6,614 nucleotides of DNA from positions 1 through 6,614 of the forward strand of contig CAMLLI010000255.1 in NCBI GenBank assembly GCA_946480685.1, written 5' to 3'. Position 1 is the first letter of the stretch; every line of letters begins with the position of its first letter. Position numbers and translations under genes: made by a program. The stretch is from an uncultured Flammeovirgaceae bacterium (GTDB lineage Bacteria > Bacteroidota > Bacteroidia > Cytophagales > Cyclobacteriaceae). This document shows positions 1 through 4,783 of the stretch, piece by piece. The notes beneath the pieces are model-generated. The model was given only the letters and a program-made list of their open reading frames with translations. It searched no databases and was not told the DNA's origin.

Positions 1-29
1 ATCTAATTGATTAAATTCAGGTATAAATT

Positions 30-88
30 AATCCACGAATCTTAAATCTTCCAATCTTACAATTTTCGAATCTTCCAATCTTAAAATT
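30..88 (+). repeat. Phased AATC-type short repeat array in the leader of the araC-like gene
   Basis: AATC occurs at 30, 38, 45, 53, 69 and 77, with degenerate AATT copies in phase at 61 and 85, so the spacing is 8,7,8,8,8,8,8 nt. Within it the 15-mer AATCTTCCAATCTTA occurs twice (45-59 and 69-83). The array ends 5 nt before the ATG at 94. A similar array precedes tsf (3391-3424). Function is unknown. It could be a low-complexity leader that keeps the initiation region unstructured, a protein-binding array, or simply slippage-derived repeats. Confidence 0.6.
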
Positions 89-93
89 CCACT

Positions 94-873
94 ATGCATT
101 ACCAGGAAATCAAACCACCACCATCCCTCGAACACCTGGTGAGATTTTTCTGGATACTGGAATATAACGGTGCTTCTGAATTTCCGGTTCAATATAAATT
201 ACTGGCAGAAGGTTTCCCCGGACTGGTGTTCTTCTTTAAAAATCAATACGGTGCCGTCAACGGACAGACTACTGAACATCGATCGTTTTCCATGACGGGC
301 AATTTTAAAATGATGGGCGTATACCTATATCCGTATGCATTGCCGCTGTTGTACAAAATTCCGTCTCATGAATTCACACATCAGCATATACCGTTACATG
401 AATTTTGTAAAGCAGAGTTCTCTGAATTGCAGGAGAGGATATTGGAGGCGCAAACCGATGCTGCGAGTATAGATATACTGTCAGATTATTTGTATCGCAA
501 GAGTATACATGCTGGAGATGCAGGCAACAAGTTTCACCAATGTATACTGCATGTTATAGACCAGTTTGGTAACGTGGAGGTCGATAGGCTCGCGCAACAA
601 GCAGGTATTTCCAATCGTCAGTTGGAACGAAAGTTCAGTGCTTCGGTTGGACTGTCTCCTAAAGTATATTCGCGATTAATGCGGTTTCATGCATCCCTGC
701 GATTCATAAAATCCGGTACGATGAAAACATTAACGGATATAGCGTATGCGGCCGGGTATTTTGATCAGTCACATTTTATCCGGGAGTTTAAAGAATTTGC
801 CGGCCTTTCTCCGGGCGAGTATTTTAGTCTGCCTGCTATCAATCGGGCTGATAATTTTATTCAGCTTTCGTAA
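94..873 (+). CDS. AraC-family transcriptional regulator with an N-terminal DUF6597-like domain
   Basis: A 259-residue cytoplasmic DNA-binding regulator. The C-terminal part (about residues 150-245) is a typical AraC/XylS double helix-turn-helix. The first HTH lies around 163-183 (VDRLAQQAGISNRQLERKF) and the second around 212-232, followed by the family signature with GYFDQSHFIREFKEFAGLSP (221-240). The N-terminal part (about 1-110, beginning MHYQEIKPPPSLEHLVRFFW) resembles the DUF6597 domain found on many Bacteroidota AraC proteins. It probably senses a ligand, but I cannot tell which. The start at 94 is favoured because this N-terminus matches the usual family beginning and follows the repeat leader directly. 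No Shine-Dalgarno is visible, as is usual in this phylum. The downstream VOC gene is on the same strand 69 nt away and may be co-transcribed or controlled by it; that is inference. DUF assignment is from memory of sequence style; the AraC call itself is secure. Confidence 0.93.
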   Translation: MHYQEIKPPPSLEHLVRFFWILEYNGASEFPVQYKLLAEGFPGLVFFFKNQYGAVNGQTTEHRSFSMTGNFKMMGVYLYPYALPLLYKIPSHEFTHQHIPLHEFCKAEFSELQERILEAQTDAASIDILSDYLYRKSIHAGDAGNKFHQCILHVIDQFGNVEVDRLAQQAGISNRQLERKFSASVGLSPKVYSRLMRFHASLRFIKSGTMKTLTDIAYAAGYFDQSHFIREFKEFAGLSPGEYFSLPAINRADNFIQLS

Positions 874-913
874 CGTGTCGTGTTTATACAATCGTGCGCT
901 TTCACAATGTCAT

Positions 914-941
914 AGCTTCGTATAGTTAAAACTATAAAGCT
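914..941 (+). promoter_or_regulatory. Palindrome/hairpin abutting the VOC gene start codon
   Basis: TATAGTT (921-927) and AACTATA (930-936) form an inverted repeat around AA. It extends outward as AGCTT (914-918) with AAGCT (937-941), leaving CG (919-920) bulged. As RNA this gives an 11-bp stem with a UAAA loop that ends one base before the ATG at 943. It could be an operator on DNA or a structure limiting translation initiation. There is no T-tract, so it is not an intrinsic terminator. Its role is unproven. Confidence 0.4.
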
Positions 942-942
942 T

Positions 943-1404
943 ATGAAATCAACATTCAATCAAAATCCTGCACCGGCAGGTTATTCACGGGTTTGTCCAT
1001 TTGTGAATGCAGAGAACATCGATGCTCTGTTAACATTTCTCAACGATGTGCTTGACGCAGAGACTACCGAAAAGCTAAAGTCTGCCGATGGAACCGTGCG
1101 CCACGCAGAGGTGCGCCTGGGAGATTCGGTTATAATGATTGGTAAAGCGCAGGATGGGATGCCCAAAGAAAGTATGAATTATGTTTTCGTTACTGATGCT
1201 GACGCAACCTTCCGTAAGGCATTGCAACATGGGGCAACATCAATCATGGATCCAGGCGATCGATTTTATGGATACCGGGAAGGTGGTTTTAAAGATCCCT
1301 CCGGAAATCAATGGTGGGTGGCGCAGGTTATTGAGAATATCTCGAAGGAAGAGATGGAGAAGCGAGCAGCTACACATGTCTTCAAGCCAGTGAAACAGGG
1401 GTAG
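943..1404 (+). CDS. VOC-superfamily (glyoxalase/bleomycin-resistance fold, PhnB-like) protein
   Basis: A 153-residue single-domain cytoplasmic protein of the vicinal oxygen chelate fold. Two babab modules can be followed: about residues 15-68, with VCPFVNAENIDALLTFLNDV and then RHAEVRLGDSVIMIG, and about 78-130, with YVFVTDADATFRKALQHGA, YREGGFKDPSG and NQWWVAQ. The HAEVRLGDSVIMIG stretch and the GG.KDP.G..WW ending are typical of PhnB-like VOC proteins. H54 and E113 sit near the usual metal-ligand region. The tail motif that often reads DPFGH reads DPSGN here, and the residue before REGG is Y rather than the common D, so metal use or catalysis is doubtful. Substrate cannot be assigned: antibiotic binding, glyoxalase-like isomerisation and dioxygenase chemistry all occur in this fold. 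It lies 69 nt after the AraC-like regulator, which may control it. A hairpin directly precedes the start. Confidence 0.88.
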   Translation: MKSTFNQNPAPAGYSRVCPFVNAENIDALLTFLNDVLDAETTEKLKSADGTVRHAEVRLGDSVIMIGKAQDGMPKESMNYVFVTDADATFRKALQHGATSIMDPGDRFYGYREGGFKDPSGNQWWVAQVIENISKEEMEKRAATHVFKPVKQG

Positions 1405-1419
1405 TGAGCGCCTGATAAA

Positions 1420-1437
1420 TCGGTAAAATGTTACCGG
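1420..1437 (+). other. Small hairpin downstream of the VOC gene
   Basis: CGGTAA (1421-1426) and TTACCG (1431-1436) pair around AATG, with a possible extra T-G pair at 1420/1437. It lies 15 nt after the VOC stop codon, but no T-tract follows, so it is not a convincing intrinsic terminator. A second, looser pairing GCGGC (1441-1445)/GCCGC (1471-1475) and a bulged stem at 1487-1504 follow. One of these may end or stabilise the upstream transcript. Confidence 0.3.
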
Positions 1438-1577
1438 AATGCGGCTTGTGAACGAAAAAAATCCGAAATTGCCGCCCGATAAAGTTTTTGGGAGTTTCTC
1501 CAAAGGTCTAATTTTCAATGCTTTACTTTCGATTTTAAATTGTTTTAATTGATTTTGAAGCAATTTCAGAATCATGC

Positions 1578-1608
1578 TTGCATTTACCAGACAGGCAGTT
1601 TACCTTTG
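1578..1608 (+). promoter_or_regulatory. Bacteroidota-type promoter of the rplM-rpsI-rpsB operon
   Basis: TACCTTTG at 1601-1608 matches the Bacteroidota -7 consensus TAnnTTTG exactly. TTG at 1578-1580 lies 20 nt upstream as the -33 element. The sequence upstream (about 1509-1575) is very AT-rich, as expected for a strong ribosomal-protein promoter. The start site would fall near 1611-1613, giving a leader of about 45-50 nt. The element is called by match to the consensus only. Confidence 0.75.
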
Positions 1609-1610
1609 TG

Positions 1611-1637
1611 TCCCTTTTTGAAAGGGGTAGTGTTTTT
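1611..1637 (+). promoter_or_regulatory. 5'-end hairpin in the rplM leader, candidate regulatory element
   Basis: CCCTTT (1612-1617) pairs with AAAGGG (1621-1626) around TTG, with a possible T1611-G1627 extension. A short T5 run follows at 1633-1637. Because the predicted start site is about 1611-1613, the stem would sit at the very 5' end of the mRNA. It could protect the transcript, act as a simple L13 autoregulatory leader or be a weak attenuator. No match to a named leader family is claimed. Confidence 0.35.
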
Positions 1638-1658
1638 AATTGAATCTCTAATAATAAA

Positions 1659-2102
1659 ATGGATCATAATAGCTATAAAACACTGAATGCCAATAAGGCT
1701 ACAGTTGAAAAAGGCTGGGTAATAGTGGACGCAAACGCACAGGTGCTGGGTCGTGTGGCTAGCCAGGTTGCCCACATTATTCGTGGAAAGCATAAGCCAA
1801 GCTATACTCCCAATGTGGATTGTGGCGATAACGTAATTGTTATCAACGCGGAAAAAGTAAGAATGACTGGCAAGAAGTGGACTGATCGTGTGATCTTCAC
1901 ACACTCAGGTTATCCAGGCGGTCAGCGCGAGCACACTCCTACTATGATCCGTTCAAAGCATCCTGAGCGCCTCATCGAGCACGCTGTACGCGGCATGCTT
2001 CCGAAGAACAGACTCGGACGCGAACTTTTCAGAAGCCTGCATGTTTATGCCGGTAACGAACACCCTCATACTGCTCAACAACCTAAAGAAATAAAGTTCT
2101 GA
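1659..2102 (+). CDS. rplM: 50S ribosomal protein L13
   Basis: A 147-residue large-subunit ribosomal protein that binds 23S rRNA early in 50S assembly. The whole length fits the family. [19 protein letters not shown] (20-38) begins the conserved core. [19 protein letters not shown] (56-74) follows, then HSGYPGG (82-88) and the diagnostic [20 protein letters not shown] region (109-128), ending with VYAGNEHPH (129-137). The start at 1659 gives the usual Bacteroidota N-terminus, in which Y6-K7-T8 precedes the core. The upstream sequence is A/T-rich (taataataaa) with no Shine-Dalgarno. It is the first gene of the cluster, behind a consensus promoter and a short hairpin leader. The gap to rpsI is only 4 nt, so translational coupling is likely. 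Codon use is biased toward CGT/CGC for arginine, as expected for a highly expressed gene. Confidence 0.98.
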   Translation: MDHNSYKTLNANKATVEKGWVIVDANAQVLGRVASQVAHIIRGKHKPSYTPNVDCGDNVIVINAEKVRMTGKKWTDRVIFTHSGYPGGQREHTPTMIRSKHPERLIEHAVRGMLPKNRLGRELFRSLHVYAGNEHPHTAQQPKEIKF

Positions 2103-2106
2103 TATC

Positions 2107-2493
2107 ATGCAGATCATCAATACCATCGGTAGAAGAAAGACCTCCATTGCCAGAGTATATGTAAAACCTGGAAAAGGAGATATTAAAGTGAATGACCGTG
2201 ATCTGAAGGAGTACTTCCTTTCTGAAATTCACCAGACTACAGTAAAACAACCTCTTTCTACCATCAAGGCAGAAGGTCAGTATGATGTTACTGTAAATGT
2301 TGAAGGTGGTGGCGTAAAAGGCCAGGCAGAAGCAGTTCGCCTCGGTATTGCCCGCGCACTGGTTGAGTTCAGTACTGAAAACAAACCTGCTCTGAAAAAA
2401 GAAGGTTTGTTAACCCGCGATTCAAGAATGGTAGAGCGTAAGAAGCCGGGTAGAAGAAAGGCAAGAAGAAGATTCCAGTTTAGCAAGCGTTAA
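2107..2493 (+). CDS. rpsI: 30S ribosomal protein S9
   Basis: A 128-residue small-subunit ribosomal protein of the S9/uS9 family. The N-terminus [21 protein letters not shown] (4-24) and the signature [19 protein letters not shown] (67-85) are complete. [20 protein letters not shown] (101-120) leads to the basic C-terminal tail ending FQFSKR. The terminal KR is the conserved end that reaches toward the P-site tRNA in the ribosome. Length is normal. The gene starts 4 nt after rplM, the standard L13-S9 pairing seen throughout bacteria, and is followed after 13 nt by rpsB. No terminator or separate promoter is visible between rplM and rpsB, so the three are almost certainly one transcript. Confidence 0.98.
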   Translation: MQIINTIGRRKTSIARVYVKPGKGDIKVNDRDLKEYFLSEIHQTTVKQPLSTIKAEGQYDVTVNVEGGGVKGQAEAVRLGIARALVEFSTENKPALKKEGLLTRDSRMVERKKPGRRKARRRFQFSKR

Positions 2494-2506
2494 TCATAAC
2501 AAGAGA

Positions 2507-3277
2507 ATGGCTGAAAAATTAACATATCAGGATCTGTTGGATGCAGGTGCACACTTTGGTCACCTCACCCGCAAGTGGAACCCGAAGATGGCTGAGTACA
2601 TCTTCATGGAAAATAACGGTATCCACCTTATCGACCTGAATAAAACATTAGCATGCTTAGACGAAGCTACTTACGCACTGAAGAACATTGTTCGTTCAGG
2701 TCGCAAGATCATGTTCGTAGCTACGAAGAAGCAAGCTAAAGATATCGTATCAGAAGAAGCAAAACGTCTTAACATGCCGTTCGTAACAGAGCGTTGGTTA
2801 GGTGGTATGCTTACAAACTTCGCTACGATCCGTAAATCTTTGAAGAAGTTGGCGCAGATCGAGAAGTTGATGAAAGACGAAGCTTTCACTAACCTCGCGA
2901 AACGCGAACGCCTCATGGTAACTCGTGAGAAAGCTAAACTTGAAAAATTGTTAGGCGGTATCGCTGATCTGAACAGACTCCCTGCAGCATTGTTTGTGAT
3001 CGATGTAAAACGCGAGCACATTGCAGTAACAGAAGCTCAGAAACTGAACATTCCTGTTTTTGCGCTTGTAGATACTAACTCAGATCCTTCAGGTGTTGAT
3101 TTCCCGATCCCTGCTAACGATGATGCATTCAAATCAATCTCTATCCTTACCAAACATATCGGTAAAGTGATTGAAGAAGGTTTGATGGAGCGTAAGAAAG
3201 ATAAAGATGACGCTGCGCAGAAGAAGGAAGAAGACGAAAAGAGAAAAGTTGATTCTGCAGTAGAAGAAGGCAAATAA
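2507..3277 (+). CDS. rpsB: 30S ribosomal protein S2
   Basis: A 256-residue small-subunit ribosomal protein that joins the 30S particle late and is needed for S1-type mRNA binding in other bacteria. The family core is intact: LLDAGAHFGHLTRKWNPKM (10-28), IHLIDLNKT (39-47), FVATKKQA (70-77), RWLGGMLTNFATIRKSLKKL (96-115), and the second signature PVFALVDTNSDPSGVDFPIP (183-202) with ANDDA after it. Beyond about residue 227 comes a highly charged Lys/Glu/Asp tail (ERKKDKDDAAQKKEEDEKRK, 228-247), likely disordered; variable charged S2 tails are common. The gene begins 13 nt after rpsI. It is followed by a 149-nt gap with a strong intrinsic terminator before tsf, so although rpsB-tsf is the classical pair, transcription is at least partly separated here. 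Confidence 0.98.
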   Translation: MAEKLTYQDLLDAGAHFGHLTRKWNPKMAEYIFMENNGIHLIDLNKTLACLDEATYALKNIVRSGRKIMFVATKKQAKDIVSEEAKRLNMPFVTERWLGGMLTNFATIRKSLKKLAQIEKLMKDEAFTNLAKRERLMVTREKAKLEKLLGGIADLNRLPAALFVIDVKREHIAVTEAQKLNIPVFALVDTNSDPSGVDFPIPANDDAFKSISILTKHIGKVIEEGLMERKKDKDDAAQKKEEDEKRKVDSAVEEGK

Positions 3278-3297
3278 TTATAAGCTGATGTGCCAAG

Positions 3298-3345
3298 GTG
3301 CAGCAATTGCACGCGGTAGTCATAATTAATGCAATGATAATGCAC
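3298..3345 (+). promoter_or_regulatory. Alternative-pairing region upstream of the rpsB-tsf terminator
   Basis: GTGCA (3298-3302) can pair locally with TGCAC (3308-3312) around GCAAT. It can also pair with a second TGCAC (3341-3345). In the long-range form ATTGCA (3306-3311) also pairs with TGCAAT (3330-3335). The two folds exclude each other, and the distal TGCAC shares C3345 with the terminator stem. This resembles an attenuator but could be coincidence from repeated TGCA words. Confidence 0.3.
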
Positions 3346-3380
3346 TAAACATCGGCCCAAAGCCGGTGTTTAGTTTTTTT
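3345..3380 (+). terminator. Intrinsic terminator between rpsB and tsf
   Basis: CTAAACATCGGC (3345-3356) pairs over 12 bp, with one T-G pair, with GCCGGTGTTTAG (3362-3373) around the loop CCAAA. Seven T follow immediately (3374-3380). This is a textbook rho-independent terminator on the plus strand. It would end or attenuate the rplM-rpsI-rpsB transcript and leave tsf dependent on read-through or another promoter. Confidence 0.9.
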
Positions 3381-3390
3381 AGGGAGTTCA

Positions 3391-3424
3391 AATCAGATAA
3401 TCGTAAATCTAAAAATCGTAAATA
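3391..3424 (+). repeat. Phased AATC-type short repeat array in the tsf leader
   Basis: AATC occurs at 3391, 3399, 3406 and 3414, with a degenerate AATA at 3421, giving spacing 8,7,8,7 nt. The 10-mer AATCGTAAAT is exactly repeated at 3399-3408 and 3414-3423. The array lies between the terminator and the tsf ATG at 3427, and has the same word and period as the array before the araC-like gene (30-88). No TAnnTTTG promoter is visible in this stretch. Function is unknown. Confidence 0.55.
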
Positions 3425-3426
3425 CT

Positions 3427-4260
3427 ATGTCAGCTATTTCAGCACAAGATGTAAACAAGCTCCGCCAGATGACGGGTGCAGGTATGATGGATTGTAAAAA
3501 AGCCCTTGCCGAAGCCGAAGGAGATTTTGATAAAGCTATCGAGATATTAAGAAAAAAAGGACAGAAAGTTTCTGCGTCACGTTCTGACAGAGAAGCGAAA
3601 GAAGGTTCTGTATTTATCAAAGTTAGCGATGACAAGAAGGAAGCTGTATTGATCGCGCTGAATTGTGAAACTGATTTCGTAGGGAAGAACGAGGAATTCC
3701 AGGCGCTTGGTAAACTGATCGTAGACACAGCCTTTGCAAACAAACCTGCTACAAAGGAAGCGTTGCTTGCGTTGACAGCTGGTGGCTTTACACTGAATGA
3801 TAAAATTGTTGAACTGGTAGGTAAGATCGGTGAGAAGATCGAGGTGAGCGAATATGTTCACATGAAGGGTGAGGCTATCGTGTCTTATATCCACGCTGGT
3901 TCTAAACTCGGTGTACTCGTGTCACTGAAAGGTGTTAACGGTGTAGATGTTACGGAAGCTGGTAAAGATGTAGGTATGCAGATCGCTGCCATGAACCCTG
4001 TAGCGGTTGATGAAAAATCAGTAGATCAGTCTATCATCGATAAAGAACTTGAAATTGCTAAAGCTCAGATTTTGGCAGAAGGCAAACCTGAAAACATGGT
4101 TGATAAAATCGCTCAGGGTAAACTTCAGAAATTCTTCAAGGAAACTACATTGTTGCACCAGATCTTCGTAAAAGATAACTCGAAGACTGTAGCACAATAC
4201 CTTGATAGCGTTACAAAAGGTTTGACAGTGGTTGAATTCAAGCGTGTAACCATAGCTTAA
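3427..4260 (+). CDS. tsf: Translation elongation factor Ts (EF-Ts)
   Basis: A 277-residue cytoplasmic guanine-nucleotide exchange factor that binds EF-Tu-GDP and promotes GDP release. The N-terminal UBA-like domain (about 5-45) carries the signature VNKLRQMTGAGMMDCKKALA (9-28). The core domain has NCETDFVGKNEEF (79-91), in which D83-F84 correspond to the TDFV element that disturbs the Mg site of EF-Tu. VGMQIAAMNP lies in the second half-repeat. The C-terminal part KLQKFFKETTLLHQIFVKD followed by TVAQYL is the usual family ending. Length is normal for a single-copy bacterial EF-Ts. The start at 3427 gives the standard MSAISAQDVNKLR beginning and follows an AATC-repeat leader with no Shine-Dalgarno. 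It is separated from rpsB by an intrinsic terminator and ends in another at 4285-4317. Confidence 0.98.
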   Translation: MSAISAQDVNKLRQMTGAGMMDCKKALAEAEGDFDKAIEILRKKGQKVSASRSDREAKEGSVFIKVSDDKKEAVLIALNCETDFVGKNEEFQALGKLIVDTAFANKPATKEALLALTAGGFTLNDKIVELVGKIGEKIEVSEYVHMKGEAIVSYIHAGSKLGVLVSLKGVNGVDVTEAGKDVGMQIAAMNPVAVDEKSVDQSIIDKELEIAKAQILAEGKPENMVDKIAQGKLQKFFKETTLLHQIFVKDNSKTVAQYLDSVTKGLTVVEFKRVTIA

Positions 4261-4284
4261 GATATATACCAACTTTTTTTAGAG

Positions 4285-4317
4285 AGAGCCGTTCGGATAT
4301 ACCGGATGGCTCTTTTT
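4285..4317 (+). terminator. Intrinsic terminator after tsf
   Basis: AGAGCCGTTCGG (4285-4296) pairs over 12 bp, including two G-T pairs, with CCGGATGGCTCT (4302-4313) around the loop ATATA. A T4 run (4314-4317) and then ATT follow. It begins 25 nt after the tsf stop. The minus strand has no T-run after the stem, so it works on the plus strand only. Its T-run ends 6 nt before the next ATG. Confidence 0.88.
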
Positions 4318-4322
4318 ATTTT

Positions 4323-4772
4323 ATGTCCATGCTGAAGAGTATATATTCGGTCGCTTTGCTATTAAGTTGTTTAATGCTGACGGGCTGCGGGTATTTTTAC
4401 GCAGGAACCTGGGAGAACGATGATGATAACTGGGAAAGAGCCTATGGCTATGAAAAGCCTGATGAAATTGATATAGTGCATTCCTGGTATTGGCGTTCGC
4501 CCCATTTTACAATGGAATATGAACTATATATGGAAACTACTTTGAATAAAGATATACTTCATTCCTTATTGTCAAGGGCAGATTTGGTCGAGAGGGAAGG
4601 TGCTGCCGATGAACATATAGATGAAATGGTGGATTATGATACGCGTCCTGCGTGGTTTGTTCCGAAGACGCTTGATAAATATGAAATATGGGGAGGGAGT
4701 AATCCGGTAGAGTTTGAACTCTTTATAGATCGCCAAACAGGACATTTATACTGGCATGAGATTCAGCTATAG
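4323..4772 (+). CDS. Putative lipoprotein of unknown function
   Basis: A 149-residue protein with a lipoprotein signal: a basic start with K5, a hydrophobic segment (about 7-19), and the lipobox L19-T20-G21-C22. Lipidation and cleavage before C22 would leave a 128-residue mature protein anchored in the inner or outer membrane. The mature part is rich in Trp, Tyr, Asp and Glu (for example ENDDDNWERAYGYEKPDEID, 31-50, and SWYWRSPHFTMEYELYMETT, 54-73). It ends in a beta-like segment EFELFIDRQTGHLYWHEIQL (130-149). I recognise no domain family. A second in-frame ATG at 4329 (M3) could be the real start. The gene begins just after the tsf terminator with no visible promoter, and is convergent with the OmpA-family gene, with only 10 nt between stops. 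Codon use is less biased than in the ribosomal genes. Confidence 0.8.
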   Translation: MSMLKSIYSVALLLSCLMLTGCGYFYAGTWENDDDNWERAYGYEKPDEIDIVHSWYWRSPHFTMEYELYMETTLNKDILHSLLSRADLVEREGAADEHIDEMVDYDTRPAWFVPKTLDKYEIWGGSNPVEFELFIDRQTGHLYWHEIQL

Positions 4773-4783
4773 TATATATAGCT
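4765..4783. other. AT-rich inverted repeat across the convergent stop codons
   Basis: AGCTATA (4765-4771) and TATAGCT (4777-4783) form a 7-bp inverted repeat around GTATA. It overlaps the stop codon of the lipoprotein gene (4770-4772) and touches the stop of the minus-strand gene (4783-4785). A weak TTTT follows on the plus strand (4787-4790). It may act as a weak shared terminator for the converging transcripts, but it is short and AT-rich. Confidence 0.3.

Noticed and set aside
1240..1575. Minus-strand open frame spanning the end of the VOC gene and the intergenic region
   Set aside because: It overlaps a conserved gene, has no recognisable domain, and its translation looks random; AT-rich sequence accounts for the open frame.
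1584..1904. Minus-strand open frame over the rplM promoter and 5' half
   Set aside because: Shadow of rplM; the plus-strand L13 is unambiguous.
3278..3426. A tRNA or small RNA gene in the rpsB-tsf gap
   Set aside because: No cloverleaf, no T-loop GTTCRA motif and no promoter could be found; the clear structure is an intrinsic terminator.
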